Below are positions 28,741 to 39,077 of a stretch of 64,000 bases of DNA, piece by piece; positions within the stretch are counted from its first letter, which is position 1; every line of letters begins with the position of its first letter. A program made the position numbers and the translations under genes. The notes under the pieces are model-generated. The model saw nothing but the letters and a program-made list of their open reading frames with translations. It did not search any database and was not told the origin of the DNA. Source of the stretch: Pseudoalteromonas sp. DL-6 (GTDB taxonomy: Bacteria > Pseudomonadota > Gammaproteobacteria > Enterobacterales > Alteromonadaceae); NCBI RefSeq assembly GCF_004328665.1, contig NZ_CP019770.1, positions 868,001 to 932,000 on the forward strand, given 5' to 3'.

Positions 28741-29964
28741 ATGGATATTTTCTTAGGCGTTGGTGTTTTTATCGCTATCGTTGTAATACTAGTTTTAATC
28801 ATCATTGGTGCTAAATCTAAGCTAGTTGCAAGCGGTGATATCATCATCGGCATTAATGGCGATGCAGACAAAGCCATTAAAACATCAGCAGGTAGTAAGC
28901 TATTAGGTGCACTATCTGAGTCAGGTATTTTCGTATCTTCTGCATGTGGTGGCGGTGGCTCTTGTGGCCAGTGTCGCGTACACATTAAAGAAGGCGGCGG
29001 TGATATTCTGCCAACTGAACTTGACCACATCTCTAAAGGTGAAGCACGTGAAGGTTGTCGCCTAGCGTGTCAGGTTAATGTTAAAAACGACATGGAAATT
29101 GAACTTGAAGAGTCAATTTTCGGTGTTAAAAAATGGGATTGTGAAGTTATCTCTAACGATAACAAAGCGACGTTCATTAAAGAACTTAAGCTACAAATTC
29201 CTGATGGCGAGTCAGTGCCGTTCCGTGCGGGTGGTTACATCCAAATCGAAGCGCCAGCTCACCATGTTAAATATGCAGATTTCGATATTCCTGAAGAGTA
29301 TCGTGGCGATTGGAACCATTTTGGTTTCTTCGATCTGGAGTCAAAAGTAGACGAAGAAACAATTCGTGCTTACTCAATGGCTAACTATCCAGAAGAAGAA
29401 GGCATCATCATGCTTAACGTGCGTATCGCTACGCCGCCGCCAAGAAACCTAAGCCTACCATGTGGTAAAATGTCTTCGTACATTTGGTCACTTAAAGAAG
29501 GCGATAAAGTAACTATTTCTGGTCCATTTGGTGAGTTCTTCGCTAAAGACACAGACGCTGAAATGGTATTCGTAGGTGGTGGTGCAGGTATGGCACCAAT
29601 GCGTTCACATATCTTTGACCAACTTAAGCGTTTAAACTCTAAGCGTAAAATTAGTTTCTGGTATGGTGCGCGTTCTAAACGTGAAATGTTCTATGTTGAA
29701 GATTTTGACGGCCTAGCTGAGCAAAACGAAAACTTCGTTTGGCACACAGCGCTTTCAGATCCGCAACCAGAAGATAACTGGGAAGGCTACACTGGCTTTA
29801 TCCATAACGTGTTATTTGAGAACTATCTTAAAGATCACGAAGCGCCTGAAGATTGTGAGTTCTACATGTGTGGTCCTCCAATGATGAATGCGGCTGTTAT
29901 CACTATGCTTAAAGATTTAGGCGTAGAAGAAGAAAACATCTTACTAGATGATTTCGGTGGCTAA
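28741..29964 (+). CDS. nqrF: Na+-translocating NADH:quinone reductase subunit F
   Basis: 407 residues: one N-terminal helix (about 3-25), a 2Fe-2S ferredoxin domain with cysteines 69, 75, 78 and 110 ([12 protein letters not shown] and GCRLAC), then FAD- and NADH-binding domains ([33 protein letters not shown], terminal DDFGG). NADH delivers electrons here, which pass from FAD to the 2Fe-2S centre and on to NqrD/E. Last structural gene of the complex. Confidence 0.97.
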   Translation: MDIFLGVGVFIAIVVILVLIIIGAKSKLVASGDIIIGINGDADKAIKTSAGSKLLGALSESGIFVSSACGGGGSCGQCRVHIKEGGGDILPTELDHISKGEAREGCRLACQVNVKNDMEIELEESIFGVKKWDCEVISNDNKATFIKELKLQIPDGESVPFRAGGYIQIEAPAHHVKYADFDIPEEYRGDWNHFGFFDLESKVDEETIRAYSMANYPEEEGIIMLNVRIATPPPRNLSLPCGKMSSYIWSLKEGDKVTISGPFGEFFAKDTDAEMVFVGGGAGMAPMRSHIFDQLKRLNSKRKISFWYGARSKREMFYVEDFDGLAEQNENFVWHTALSDPQPEDNWEGYTGFIHNVLFENYLKDHEAPEDCEFYMCGPPMMNAAVITMLKDLGVEEENILLDDFGG

Positions 29965-29996
29965 TACCCAAACTGATTAAATTTAGTTAAAATACC

Positions 29997-30032
29997 AGCC
30001 TCGTCGCATTTTATGTGACGAGGCTTTTTTAT
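29997..30032 (+). terminator. Terminator after nqrF
   Basis: AGCCTCGTC / GACGAGGCT stem (29997-30005 and 30017-30025), extendable by three more pairs, then T6. It separates nqrF from apbE, so apbE needs readthrough or its own promoter. Confidence 0.85.
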
Positions 30033-30063
30033 ATTAATTTTTAACCTATTAAGTAGGGTTGTT

Positions 30064-31086
30064 ATGAACAAAGTAAATACTCCCCAGGGCATAATCGCCT
30101 TATTTATAATCACGCTGACTTTGCTGTTATCTGGGTGTGGAAAATCAGTCCCAGAGGAAACCTACTTAGAAGGTAAAACGATGGGGACAACTTACCACAT
30201 TAAGTTTTACGCTGAGCAAGTTGACCCTCAAGCAGTACAAGCAGAAATCGATGCGATTTTAGTTGATATCAACCAGTCTATGTCGACCTATATCGAAGAT
30301 TCAGAAATAAACACCTTTAACCGTTTAGATGCCAACGAAGTAATGCCAATCAGTGATGACTTCAGGGCTGTTATTAGTGAATCTATGCGTATAGGTAATT
30401 CAACTAAGACCCTAGATGTGACTATGGGGCCGTTAATAGATTTATGGGGATTTGGCCCGGATAAAAAACCAACAAAGCGCCCAACGGATGAAGCCCTGGC
30501 AAATATGATCAATAACATTGGTATAGATAAGCTGGTCCTTAACGAGCAAGGCTTAGCAAAAACGATGGCTGATTTAGAGTTGTCGTTTTCAGCTACAGCA
30601 AAAGGCTATGGTATTGATAAAGTGGCAGAGCTATTACAAAGCAAAGGCATTACAGATTACATGGTTGAGATTGGCGGGGAGTTACGTATTGCTGGTACAA
30701 AACCAGACAATCAAGCATGGCGAATAGCCATTGAACAACCTGATGCAAACCCAGGTGAGCGAAAAGTACACCGTGTACTTGCACCAGGTAATAATGGTAT
30801 TGCCACCTCGGGTGATTATCGAATCTTTTATACTATGGATGGTGAAACCTATACTCACCTTATTGATCCTATGACAGGGATGCCAATTAAGCATGACTTA
30901 GTTTCTGTCACAGTTTTACACCCTAGCGCCATGACGGCCGATGGTTTAGCGACTGCTTTAACGGTTATGGGTATGGAAAAAGCACAACAGTATGCGCAGC
31001 AGCATGATTTGCCAGTGTATTTAATTGCTAAATCGGCACAGGGTTTAGTCACTTATTCAAGTCCTGCGTTTAAGCCTTATTTATAG
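30064..31086 (+). CDS. apbE: FAD:protein FMN transferase ApbE (lipoprotein)
   Basis: 340 residues with a lipoprotein signal (LLLSGCGKS, Cys about 25), so periplasmic and membrane-anchored. ApbE signatures include GKTMGTTYHIKFY, FSATAKGYGIDKVAELL, YMVEIGGELRIAG and the Mg-binding region YTHLIDPMTGMPI. It transfers FMN from FAD to the threonines of NqrB and NqrC, which fits its place directly after nqrF. Confidence 0.95.
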   Translation: MNKVNTPQGIIALFIITLTLLLSGCGKSVPEETYLEGKTMGTTYHIKFYAEQVDPQAVQAEIDAILVDINQSMSTYIEDSEINTFNRLDANEVMPISDDFRAVISESMRIGNSTKTLDVTMGPLIDLWGFGPDKKPTKRPTDEALANMINNIGIDKLVLNEQGLAKTMADLELSFSATAKGYGIDKVAELLQSKGITDYMVEIGGELRIAGTKPDNQAWRIAIEQPDANPGERKVHRVLAPGNNGIATSGDYRIFYTMDGETYTHLIDPMTGMPIKHDLVSVTVLHPSAMTADGLATALTVMGMEKAQQYAQQHDLPVYLIAKSAQGLVTYSSPAFKPYL

Positions 31087-31128
31087 TCTTTAGGTTTATA
31101 TCCTTAGCATGAGGGTATATAATGTAAG

Positions 31129-31158
31129 GAGCTCAAATAGCGTATTTGAGCTCATTTT
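31129..31158 (+). terminator. Perfect 11-bp hairpin between apbE and nqrM
   Basis: GAGCTCAAATA / TATTTGAGCTC (31129-31139 and 31143-31153) with a 3-base loop, then ATTTTATT. A TATAAT box precedes it at 31118-31123. It looks like a terminator or attenuator ahead of nqrM. Confidence 0.6.
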
Positions 31159-31183
31159 ATTGCTGAACAATAGGGGCTAAGCA

Positions 31184-31396
31184 ATGTCACTTTTTTTTCT
31201 AACCTTTGGCTTACTTATTTTAATTGTCGCTGCGATGGCGATAGGCATGATAGTTCAAAGAAAATCGATGGCGAGTAGCTGCGGAGGCTTAGGCTCTGTA
31301 GGTATTGATAAAGCATGTGATTGCGATGATCCATGCGATAAACGCAAAAAGCGTCTAGCCAAAGAGCAAGTATGGAAAGAAAACCAAATTCTTTAA
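31184..31396 (+). CDS. nqrM: Nqr maturation factor NqrM (DUF539)
   Basis: 70 residues: one membrane helix (LFFLTFGLLILIVAAMAIGMIVQ), then a Cys-rich segment SCGGLGSVGIDKACDCDDPCDKRKKRL with the four conserved cysteines expected of NqrM. It is required for insertion of the NqrD/NqrE iron centre in Vibrio. The position after apbE is the usual one. Confidence 0.93.
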   Translation: MSLFFLTFGLLILIVAAMAIGMIVQRKSMASSCGGLGSVGIDKACDCDDPCDKRKKRLAKEQVWKENQIL

Positions 31397-31421
31397 ATAG
31401 ATTTATTTCTGTTTAAACAAA

Positions 31422-31455
31422 AAACCTCTCGTAGCTCACTACGGGAGGTTTTTTA
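31422..31455 (+). terminator. Terminator after nqrM
   Basis: AAACCTCTCGTAG / CTACGGGAGGTTT stem with one wobble pair and a CTCA loop, then T residues. Confidence 0.85.
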
Positions 31456-31716
31456 TTTATATCGCCATAAATAAATCACCAGCTGATAAAATAATCGTGT
31501 TTTTATCTTGAACAGAAAACTCTCTTTGTTATACTCATGCCCGAACTTTCAGTAAGTTTTGAAAGTTCTATTGATGCGGATCAAATCTAGCTTAGCAAAA
31601 TAGTGCTAATGCGTTGAGACTGTATTTCATGTCACTGTATAAGGCTTTACGGCTGCAACTTGTTTTTGTTGCCACGGTGTATACCTAATTTTGTTATTAG
31701 TCATTTTAATAGGTTA

Positions 31717-32151
31717 ATGTTTTTGAACTCATTTTCTTTGTTTCATACCAGCGCTTTGCTTACCTTAGGTAAGTCAGTGTTGCATGAGCGCTTTAATAAA
31801 GCGAAAAGAGGCGTGAGTGTGGCTGTAACATTATTAGTTTTTAATGCCGTTATGTTGCTTAGTGGCGCTATCGAGGATGCCTTTAGGCTTGAAGCATTGA
31901 TCAGTGATGGCTTTTTTATAGAGCCATTATTACTGACTATTGCCGAATTTTTAGCTCATCCTATCTTATCGTGTCAGTTACTTATTGGCCTTTGTTGGCT
32001 ATTGTTCCACATGTTTCCAGCGCGTCGTGCTGGAATAATCCTCCGTAAAGCAGCCTTTGCTTTTAGCGAGGCTAAAGTTCAGCAACCCGTGCAAGCTGCA
32101 CATGGTTGTCGTGCTCCACCTAGCTTTACAGGTTGTCTGTTTACCCATTAA
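31717..32151 (+). CDS. Hypothetical membrane protein
   Basis: About 144 residues from ATG 31717, the only start with a modest purine stretch (AATAGG); the frame is open to 31660. It has a hydrophobic segment VAVTLLVFNAVMLLSGAI, a second LLLTIAEFLAHPILSCQLLIGLCWLLF, and a hydrophilic tail with two cysteines (GCRAPPSFTGCLFTH). No family recognised. It lies between the nqrM terminator and the cyo operon. Confidence 0.45.
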   Translation: MFLNSFSLFHTSALLTLGKSVLHERFNKAKRGVSVAVTLLVFNAVMLLSGAIEDAFRLEALISDGFFIEPLLLTIAEFLAHPILSCQLLIGLCWLLFHMFPARRAGIILRKAAFAFSEAKVQQPVQAAHGCRAPPSFTGCLFTH

Positions 32152-32480
32152 TTTTTATGGGTATAGGTTACACCTGTGGTATCTAATTATTTATTCTTGC
32201 TGTAAATAACGATTACTTTCATTGTAGCTTAGTGTTTTTACTCACTCTCAGCCAACCACACCTCACCCAAGTTAATTTTTATTGCGTTATATTAATGTGT
32301 TTAAAAAAGCTGGGTTGGTTCTGCTAAGTGTTTTTTATTAAGCCAGTAGTCAATACTTCATGCTTGCATTCGCTCTGCATTATTTGTAATTCAATCTTAA
32401 TTAACTTGGGTTTTTATCAAATATCGTTGCTAAATATTTTTGGCAGCTAATAAAAACTCTTTAGGTTTTAGGATAGTCCC
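32152..32480. other. Intergenic region upstream of cyoA with a long-range inverted repeat
   Basis: No gene seen. A perfect 13-base inverted repeat ACCCAAGTTAATT / AATTAACTTGGGT occupies 32265-32277 and 32399-32411, 121 bases apart. The cyo promoter must lie in this region, but no clear -35/-10 pair could be chosen. Confidence 0.5.
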
Positions 32481-33434
32481 TTGTTAATTCGTAACCTTTT
32501 TAATATTGCTTTAGCTAGTATGGCGCTGATTTTATCAGGCTGTAATGGCGGGGTACTCGACCCAAAAGGGCAGATAGGTATTGATGAGAAAAATCTGATC
32601 ATCATCGCCACTGTGCTTATGTTGTTAGTTGTGATCCCCGTTATTGTGATGACTTTATATTTTGCTTGGAAATACAGAGACACACAAAACCATGAAATTT
32701 ACGCACCAAAATGGGCTCACTCTAATAAGATTGAGGCTGTTGTATGGGCGGTTCCTATTGTTATTGTTGTTATTTTAGGTGTGATCACCTGGCAGTCAAC
32801 TCAAGAGCTTGACCCTTATAAACCGATAGAGGGTAAAGGTGAACACTTAACTGTTGAAGTGGTGTCACTTAATTGGAAGTGGTTATTTATTTACCCTGAG
32901 CAAGGTATTGCTACGGTAAACGAATTGGTATTTCCTGCTAATGTTCCGGTTGAATACAAAATCACGTCAGAAAGTACCATGAACTCGTTTTTCATTCCCC
33001 AGTTAGGTAGTCAAATTTACTCAATGGCGGGCATGGAAACTAAGCTGCATTTAATCGCTAATGAGCCAGGCACGTTTAAAGGCTTTTCGGCTAATTACAG
33101 TGGTGCGGGTTTTACTGGTATGAAATTTAATGCCATCGCAACACCAACAAAAGCTGACTTTAGCCAGTGGGTTGAACAGGTTAAAACCAACGCTAATAGC
33201 CTTACTCATGCCAATTATGTTGAGCTTGCCAAAGCGAGTGAAAACAATCCCGTCGCTTATTATGGCAAGGTTGATGACGGTTTATTTCATACCATAGTGA
33301 TGAAATACATGCAGGCGCATGGCGATATGAACAAAAAACATCACTCGATGGGTAAACATCAGCAGATGAGTAATGAGCATCAGGCAATGGGTAATCATTC
33401 AATGCCATCATCACACGGCCAGGGCGAGGAATAA
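32481..33434 (+). CDS. cyoA: Cytochrome bo-type ubiquinol oxidase subunit II
   Basis: 317 residues from a TTG start, preceded by TTTTAGGA about 8 bp upstream; the first in-frame ATG (32520) would remove most of the lipoprotein signal. Lipobox LILSGCNG, two membrane helices (about 34-58 and 80-102), then a cupredoxin fold ([38 protein letters not shown]) without the CuA ligands, as in quinol oxidases. The C-terminal tail (about 277-317) is unusually rich in His and Met. Confidence 0.93.
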   Translation: MLIRNLFNIALASMALILSGCNGGVLDPKGQIGIDEKNLIIIATVLMLLVVIPVIVMTLYFAWKYRDTQNHEIYAPKWAHSNKIEAVVWAVPIVIVVILGVITWQSTQELDPYKPIEGKGEHLTVEVVSLNWKWLFIYPEQGIATVNELVFPANVPVEYKITSESTMNSFFIPQLGSQIYSMAGMETKLHLIANEPGTFKGFSANYSGAGFTGMKFNAIATPTKADFSQWVEQVKTNANSLTHANYVELAKASENNPVAYYGKVDDGLFHTIVMKYMQAHGDMNKKHHSMGKHQQMSNEHQAMGNHSMPSSHGQGEE

Positions 33435-33436
33435 TC

Positions 33437-35425
33437 ATGTCGTTTTTAGGTAAATTATCTATAGATGCAATTCCGTTTCATGAACCTATTATCATGGTTA
33501 CCATGGCGGTGATTGCTATTGTCGGGCTTATTATAGCCGGACTAATAACAAAATATAAAAAATGGGGTGTGCTTTGGCGCGACTGGATCACCTCGGTTGA
33601 TCATAAACGCTTAGGCGTCATGTACATTTTATTAGCGCTAATCATGCTGTTTCGTGGTTTTTCTGATGCCATTATGATGCGTGCGCAGTTAGCGCTTGCT
33701 ACCAGTGGTGCACCAGGTTACCTGCCGCCAGAACATTATGACCAAATATTCACCGCCCATGGCGTTATTATGATCATCTTTATGGCAATGCCATTTATGA
33801 TTGGTTTAATGAATATTGTTGTTCCACTGCAAATTGGTGCTCGCGATGTGGCTTTTCCATTTTTAAATAATTTAAGTTTTTGGTTTACTGCCAGTGGCGC
33901 CATTTTAATAAATCTATCACTTATATTTGGTGAGTTTGCTAAAACAGGCTGGGTTGCTTACCCACCGTTGTCGGAGTTGACCTTTAGCCCTGGGGTGGGG
34001 GTCGATTATTATATTTGGGCCTTGCAAATATCGGGGCTCGGTACGCTATTAACCGCTGTTAACTTCCTAGTGACAGTATTTAAAATGCGTGCCCCTGGTA
34101 TGACACTGATGAAAATGCCAATTTTCACATGGGCATGTACCTGGGCAAACATCTTAATTGCGGCATCATTTCCAATTTTAACTGCCGTGCTGGCCATGCT
34201 AACGCTAGACCGTTATTTAGATTTCCACTTCTTCACTAATGAAGCCGGCGGTAACGCCATGATGTATATCAACCTGTTTTGGGCATGGGGTCACCCAGAG
34301 GTATACATTTTAGTATTACCAGCTTTTGGTATCTTCTCTGAAATAGTATCGACCTTCACTGGTAAACGCTTATTTGGTTATAAATCGATGGTATATGCCA
34401 GCGGTGCCATTTCTATTCTTGGCTTTATTGTATGGTTACACCACTTCTTTACTATGGGGTCAAGCGCGAATGTAAATGCCTTCTTTGGGGTGATGACCAT
34501 GGTCATAGCTGTGCCTACTGGGGTTAAGTTATTTAGTTGGTTGTTTACTATTTACCGTGGCCGTTTGCGCATTACTGTACCGGTACTTTGGACGCTTGGT
34601 TTTATGGTTACCTTCAGTATTGGTGGTATGACGGGGGTATTACTGGCAATCCCTAGTGCCGATTATGTATTGCATAACAGCTTATTCTTAATCGCTCATT
34701 TTCATAACACCATTATTGGTGGCGCAGTATTTGGCTACTTAGCGGGTTTTGTTTTTTGGTTTCCAAAAGCAATGGGCTTTAAGCTTGATGAGCGTTGGGG
34801 TAAAGCGTCATTTTGGTGTTGGTTAATCGGTTTCTTCGTAGCCTTTATGCCATTGTACGTACTCGGCTTTTTAGGCATGACGCGTCGCTTAAACCACTCT
34901 AATAATCCTGATTGGAATATCTGGCTTTATATTGCTGCAGTGGGTGCCGTGATTATTATGTTCGGTATTATTTGCCAAATTATTCAGCTATATGTGAGCT
35001 TTAAAAACCGCGAAGCGCTTGATGATACCACTGGCGATCCTTGGAACGGTCACACCCTTGAATGGTCAACGTCATCACCACCGCAATACTATAACTTTGC
35101 TGAAATCCCGCATGTTGATGATATTGATACATGGACTGACATGAAAGAAAAAGGCTTAGCTTATCAAGGTAAATCTAGCTATAGCCCAATTCATATGCCA
35201 AAAAATACCGCATCGGGTGTGCTTATTGCTGCGAGTTTAACGGCGTTTTGTTTTGCCATGATCTGGCATATTTGGTGGCTAGCAGGGCTTGGTTTTATTG
35301 GCGCGATTGCGCTGTTTATTAACCGTGCTTATACCAGTGATGTAGATTACTACGTGCAAAACGATGAAATATTACAAATTGAAGGCGCGCATATTGCCAG
35401 TAACACGAAGGAGGTAAGCGCATGA
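33437..35425 (+). CDS. cyoB: Cytochrome bo-type ubiquinol oxidase subunit I
   Basis: 662 residues with about 15 membrane helices. This haem-copper catalytic subunit has [17 protein letters not shown] (Cu-B His and cross-linked Tyr region), WLHHFFTMG (Cu-B His pair) and HFHNTIIGG (haem ligands). It oxidises ubiquinol, reduces O2 to water and pumps protons. It begins 2 bp after cyoA, and its stop overlaps cyoC by 4 bases. Confidence 0.97.
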   Translation: MSFLGKLSIDAIPFHEPIIMVTMAVIAIVGLIIAGLITKYKKWGVLWRDWITSVDHKRLGVMYILLALIMLFRGFSDAIMMRAQLALATSGAPGYLPPEHYDQIFTAHGVIMIIFMAMPFMIGLMNIVVPLQIGARDVAFPFLNNLSFWFTASGAILINLSLIFGEFAKTGWVAYPPLSELTFSPGVGVDYYIWALQISGLGTLLTAVNFLVTVFKMRAPGMTLMKMPIFTWACTWANILIAASFPILTAVLAMLTLDRYLDFHFFTNEAGGNAMMYINLFWAWGHPEVYILVLPAFGIFSEIVSTFTGKRLFGYKSMVYASGAISILGFIVWLHHFFTMGSSANVNAFFGVMTMVIAVPTGVKLFSWLFTIYRGRLRITVPVLWTLGFMVTFSIGGMTGVLLAIPSADYVLHNSLFLIAHFHNTIIGGAVFGYLAGFVFWFPKAMGFKLDERWGKASFWCWLIGFFVAFMPLYVLGFLGMTRRLNHSNNPDWNIWLYIAAVGAVIIMFGIICQIIQLYVSFKNREALDDTTGDPWNGHTLEWSTSSPPQYYNFAEIPHVDDIDTWTDMKEKGLAYQGKSSYSPIHMPKNTASGVLIAASLTAFCFAMIWHIWWLAGLGFIGAIALFINRAYTSDVDYYVQNDEILQIEGAHIASNTKEVSA

Positions 35426-36054
35426 GTACGTTATCTGCAACTCAAGGCCATGTAAATTTAGAGCCTCATAGCGTAAGTCATACGCATGAACATCACGATA
35501 CCTCAGGCGATACAATCTTTGGCTTTTGGCTTTATTTAATGACCGATTGCCTTTTATTTGCCTCATTTTTTGCAACCTACGCAGTGCTTTATATGAACAC
35601 TGCAGGCGGTGTATCGGGCAAAGATATTTTTGAGCTTGATTTTGTTGCCGTTGAAACTGCGGCGCTACTTATAAGTAGTATTACTTTTGGTTTTGCCATG
35701 ATTGCCGCTCAAGGGCAAAAAAAGGCGCTGACGCTTGGTTGGCTCGCGGTCACTTTTTGTTTAGGCGCGGTGTTTATTGGTATGGAAATTTATGAGTTTC
35801 ATCATTTAATTGTTCATGGCAATGGTCCACAGCAAAGTGCTTTTTTAACATCGTTTTTCTCATTAGTGGGTTTACATGGTTTACATGTAACTGCAGGCCT
35901 TATCTGGATGAGCATAATGATGATTGAGGTGATTAAGCGCGGTTTAGGTAAACAAACCGTCACGCGCTTAAGTTGCTTAAGCTTATTTTGGCACTTTTTA
36001 GATATTGTGTGGATTTGTGTATTTACCGTTGTTTATTTAATGGGGGCAATGTAA
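35422..36054 (+). CDS. cyoC: Cytochrome bo-type ubiquinol oxidase subunit III
   Basis: 210 residues, five membrane helices after a His-rich N-terminus ([14 protein letters not shown]). [23 protein letters not shown] and [18 protein letters not shown] are typical of CyoC/COX3. It overlaps cyoB at the start and cyoD at the stop (TAATG). Confidence 0.96.
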   Translation: MSTLSATQGHVNLEPHSVSHTHEHHDTSGDTIFGFWLYLMTDCLLFASFFATYAVLYMNTAGGVSGKDIFELDFVAVETAALLISSITFGFAMIAAQGQKKALTLGWLAVTFCLGAVFIGMEIYEFHHLIVHGNGPQQSAFLTSFFSLVGLHGLHVTAGLIWMSIMMIEVIKRGLGKQTVTRLSCLSLFWHFLDIVWICVFTVVYLMGAM

Positions 36055-36410
36055 TGAGCCATAGCGAAACACATGCTTTAGAGCAAATGCAAAGCCAACA
36101 TCATGATCAGTCACATGGTAGTGTTAAAACATACCTGATTGGCTTTGTATTGTCAGTGATTTTAACGGCCATTCCATTTTGGATGGTGATGGAGGGTGAC
36201 TTTTCAAAGGTCACCACGCTTTGGAGTATTGTTACTTTAGCAATCGTGCAAATTTGGGTGCATTTAAAATACTTTTTACACCTTAATTTCACCACTGATG
36301 AAGGTAAAGCGAATACCTTTACCTTCTTGTTTAGCGCGTTGATCATCGTCATGGTGGTTGGACTGTCTGTTTGGATCATTTATGAATCAAACGCAATGAT
36401 GATGTACTAG
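36054..36410 (+). CDS. cyoD: Cytochrome bo-type ubiquinol oxidase subunit IV
   Basis: 118 residues from ATG 36054, which overlaps the cyoC stop; a longer in-frame reading inside cyoC is spurious. Three membrane helices follow a His/Gln-rich N-terminus: TYLIGFVLSVILTAIPFWMV, IVTLAIVQIWVHLKYFLHLNF and FLFSALIIVMVVGLSVWIIY. It stabilises the oxidase. Confidence 0.94.
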   Translation: MSHSETHALEQMQSQHHDQSHGSVKTYLIGFVLSVILTAIPFWMVMEGDFSKVTTLWSIVTLAIVQIWVHLKYFLHLNFTTDEGKANTFTFLFSALIIVMVVGLSVWIIYESNAMMMY

Positions 36411-36419
36411 AGGTTTCAG

Positions 36420-37304
36420 ATGTTTCGTCGTTATTTAGCTGTTACTAAGCCAGGTATTATTATGGGGAATTTAATCAGCGTTGCCGGTGGTTTTTTACTC
36501 GCCGCCCGCGGTGATATAGACTCATGGTTAATGTTGGTTACCTTGGTTGGTTTATCGCTTGTTGTTGCATCGGGATGTGCCATAAACAATGTTATTGATA
36601 GAGACATTGATGTTGCCATGGCGCGCACTCGCTCGCGTGTGACTGTAACGGGCGAAATGTCTGCAAAAGCCGCTTTAAGCCATGGCGTGTTATTAGGGTT
36701 AATTGGCTTTGGCTTATTAATCGCCTTTACCACTCAAGCGGCGGTATTTTTTGCCGCCTTTGGCTATGTCATCTATGTAGGGGTTTACAGCCTCTACATG
36801 AAACGCAACTCTGTTTACGGCACCTTTATTGGTAGTCTGTCGGGCGCAGTTCCACCTGTTGTTGGCTATTGCGCCGTTACGGGTGTGTTCGATATGGGCG
36901 CATTAATACTGCTGGTGATGTTTAGTTTGTGGCAAATGCCGCACTCATATGCAATTGCTATTTTTCGCTTTAAAGATTACCAAGCCGCTAATATTCCAGT
37001 ATTGCCCGTGGCACAAGGTGTTAATAAAGCTAAGCGCCATATTGTGCTTTATATTGCCGTATATGCTTTAGTGGTGATGCTATTGCCAATTAGTGGTTAT
37101 ACCGGTGCTGCCTTTATGGCCGTTGCCTGTATTACCAGTTTTTGGTGGTTACTCATGGCACTTAGAGGGTATCGCTACAACATAGACACCACCCGTTGGG
37201 CACGCCAAGTGTTTGCGTTTTCAATTATTAATATTACCGCTTTGAGCATTGCCATGGCGGTAGATTATCAAACAATTGCGCCACAATTAGTGGCGCTAAA
37301 CTGA
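36420..37304 (+). CDS. cyoE: Protohaem IX farnesyltransferase (haem O synthase)
   Basis: 294 residues, an UbiA-family prenyltransferase with about nine helices. The first Asp-rich motif is [18 protein letters not shown] (about 58-75), with [23 protein letters not shown] on the second loop. It converts haem b to haem o for the CyoB active site. Last gene of the cyo operon. Confidence 0.95.
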   Translation: MFRRYLAVTKPGIIMGNLISVAGGFLLAARGDIDSWLMLVTLVGLSLVVASGCAINNVIDRDIDVAMARTRSRVTVTGEMSAKAALSHGVLLGLIGFGLLIAFTTQAAVFFAAFGYVIYVGVYSLYMKRNSVYGTFIGSLSGAVPPVVGYCAVTGVFDMGALILLVMFSLWQMPHSYAIAIFRFKDYQAANIPVLPVAQGVNKAKRHIVLYIAVYALVVMLLPISGYTGAAFMAVACITSFWWLLMALRGYRYNIDTTRWARQVFAFSIINITALSIAMAVDYQTIAPQLVALN

Positions 37305-37346
37305 TCTTATCTGATCAATGAACCGAGTTAATTCCCAAAGTTAACC

Positions 37347-37378
37347 AAAGGCTCTGAGCATTGCGAGGAGCCTTTTTT
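37347..37378 (+). terminator. Terminator after cyoE
   Basis: AAAGGCTC / GAGCCTTT arms (37347-37354 and 37368-37375) with a 13-base loop, then T residues. Confidence 0.7.
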
Positions 37379-37382
37379 CGAT

Positions 37383-38051
37383 TTATTTTAATTTTTCTGC
37401 ATCGTAATACATGGGTTTTAATGTGCCACAATTTATAAACTTATAATTGAGTTCACCAGCAGAAGGCACTTCGGTTGAGGTACGGAACTTTTGTAAGCAG
37501 GCGCCATTTAAATCAACAAACATAATATGATGAAAGCTGGGCGGTTGGGTTATTTGATGAATATAAATACGGTTATTGTTTTTTAGCGTAACCATATCGT
37601 ACTGCTGCCATTTTGAGGCTGGATTTAAATCGGTTAGCTCACGCGTAAACATTTGCTCGCTGAGCTCTATCAGTTTATCACTGTAAACTAAGCTACCCCC
37701 TTGCTTGTAATCACCAAGGTATACATCGGCGGTAATCGCGACTTCTTCGCCTCGCATTAAGCGTTGAATATTAAACGGCTTTGGTTTTACTGTGATTAAC
37801 TCAGCATCACGTACTAGATCTAAAAACGGAATATCCGATACATCCACTTTGTACATAACGTGCATATTATAAGGAAGCTCATAGCTTGGAATATTAATGG
37901 CGTAGACACTTGAACCATGGTTAACCAGTACCATGGCATGCTCTGCTTCATATTTGGGATCTAATGGCGGAAGCTCAGGTGGGTCTTCAGCCAGAGCGCT
38001 TATCGGTAAAACTAAACAGATAAACAATAATATAAAAGTGAATAACCGCAT
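37383..38051 (-). CDS. Exported hypothetical protein
   Basis: 222 residues with a signal peptide (FTFILLFICLVLPISALAEDPP). The mature part is soluble and beta-rich in appearance: HAMVLVNHGSSVYAINIPSYELPYNMHVMYKV, FLDLVRDAELITVKPKPFNIQRLMRGE, ADVYLGDYKQGG. Two cysteines (GACLQKF, INCGTLK) near the C-terminus could form a disulfide. A periplasmic or outer-membrane location is likely. No family recognised with confidence. It converges on the cyo operon. Confidence 0.75.
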   Translation of the reverse strand: MRLFTFILLFICLVLPISALAEDPPELPPLDPKYEAEHAMVLVNHGSSVYAINIPSYELPYNMHVMYKVDVSDIPFLDLVRDAELITVKPKPFNIQRLMRGEEVAITADVYLGDYKQGGSLVYSDKLIELSEQMFTRELTDLNPASKWQQYDMVTLKNNNRIYIHQITQPPSFHHIMFVDLNGACLQKFRTSTEVPSAGELNYKFINCGTLKPMYYDAEKLK

Positions 38052-38111
38052 AATAACCTCAATTAATTTATAAGCTTAAAGTATAGCTTAGTTTATATAT
38101 TTATTTTTTAT

Positions 38112-39020
38112 TTAAAAACTGGCCGCTTGTTCTATAACAATGCCATGGCGTTTTGCAAGGCGCTGATGATCTCTGTCATAGCCTCCACCAATCACAGTGG
38201 CAACAGGTGTATTATTTGCAAGGCAGCGTTTAAGCACTAAGTGGTCGCGCTTTTCTATTCCTTGCCAACTAATATCCAGTTTGCCTAAGCCATCCTCTTG
38301 CCAAATATCAACGCCAGCATCGTATAAAACCAGATCCGGGTTAAGCTCGTTTAATAAAAATTGCAGGGTATCGTCAACAATACCTAAATATTCAGCGTCT
38401 TGCATATTATTGGCTAAACCAATATCTAAATCGCTTGGGGACTTTCTAAATGGGAAGTTTTTCTCGCAGTGTATTGAGCAGGTAAACGCATAAGGTTGAT
38501 GAGCCAGCATAGCTGCGGTGCCATCGCCTTGGTGAACATCTAAATCAAAAATCAGTACGTTGGTCACTTCACGATTTTGAATTAACGTTTGTGCGGTAAA
38601 AGCTAAATCGTTCACCATACAAAAACCTGAGCCAAAATCACTATGAGCATGGTGAGTGCCGCCCGCTAAATGGCACGCAAGCCCATTTTCAAGTGCTAAA
38701 CGCGCAGTTTGAAGTGTTCCTAGCGGGGCGGTAAATGTGCGGTTCATTAGTGCTTGTGACCAAGGCAAGCCAATACGGCGCATGGCTCTTTCATCTAGGC
38801 GGTTATGCCATAAATCGTGAATGTAGTTTTCACAATGTACTATTTCTAGCTCTTCTACACTACCATGTGGTGGTTCTGTGATATTACTGCCAGCAAGTCC
38901 AAGGGTTTTAACATGCTGGTGTAGCTGAGCAAATTTACTCATTACAAAGCGATGCTTGGGATCAAAACTAAACGAGTAGTTAGGATGATAAACTAAAGGT
39001 AGATTGGGGTTTAAACTCAT
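38112..39020 (-). CDS. Histone deacetylase-like amidohydrolase (AcuC/HDAC family)
   Basis: 302 residues covering one full HDAC fold. Catalytic and zinc-site motifs are visible: GGTHHAHSDFGSGFCMVNDLAF (the tandem His pair), IFDLDVHQGDGTA (zinc Asp and His) and LYDAGVDIWQ (second zinc Asp). Bacterial relatives deacetylate small acetylated polyamines or acetyl-lysine proteins; the substrate here is unknown. It stands alone between an exported hypothetical and a PilZ gene. Confidence 0.9.
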   Translation of the reverse strand: MSLNPNLPLVYHPNYSFSFDPKHRFVMSKFAQLHQHVKTLGLAGSNITEPPHGSVEELEIVHCENYIHDLWHNRLDERAMRRIGLPWSQALMNRTFTAPLGTLQTARLALENGLACHLAGGTHHAHSDFGSGFCMVNDLAFTAQTLIQNREVTNVLIFDLDVHQGDGTAAMLAHQPYAFTCSIHCEKNFPFRKSPSDLDIGLANNMQDAEYLGIVDDTLQFLLNELNPDLVLYDAGVDIWQEDGLGKLDISWQGIEKRDHLVLKRCLANNTPVATVIGGGYDRDHQRLAKRHGIVIEQAASF

Positions 39021-39077
39021 ATCTGCGTCGTTTAATTATTTTTGATTATGGTAATAAACTTCACGCAGTGCGTCTAT

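Noticed and set aside
31543..31568. Hairpin GAACTTTC/GAAAGTTC as a small RNA or regulatory element
   Set aside because: An 8-bp AT-rich stem with a 10-base loop and no T run or promoter; too weak to call.
35973..36053. Longer cyoD start inside cyoC
   Set aside because: The ATG at 36054 overlaps the cyoC stop and gives the normal subunit IV length.
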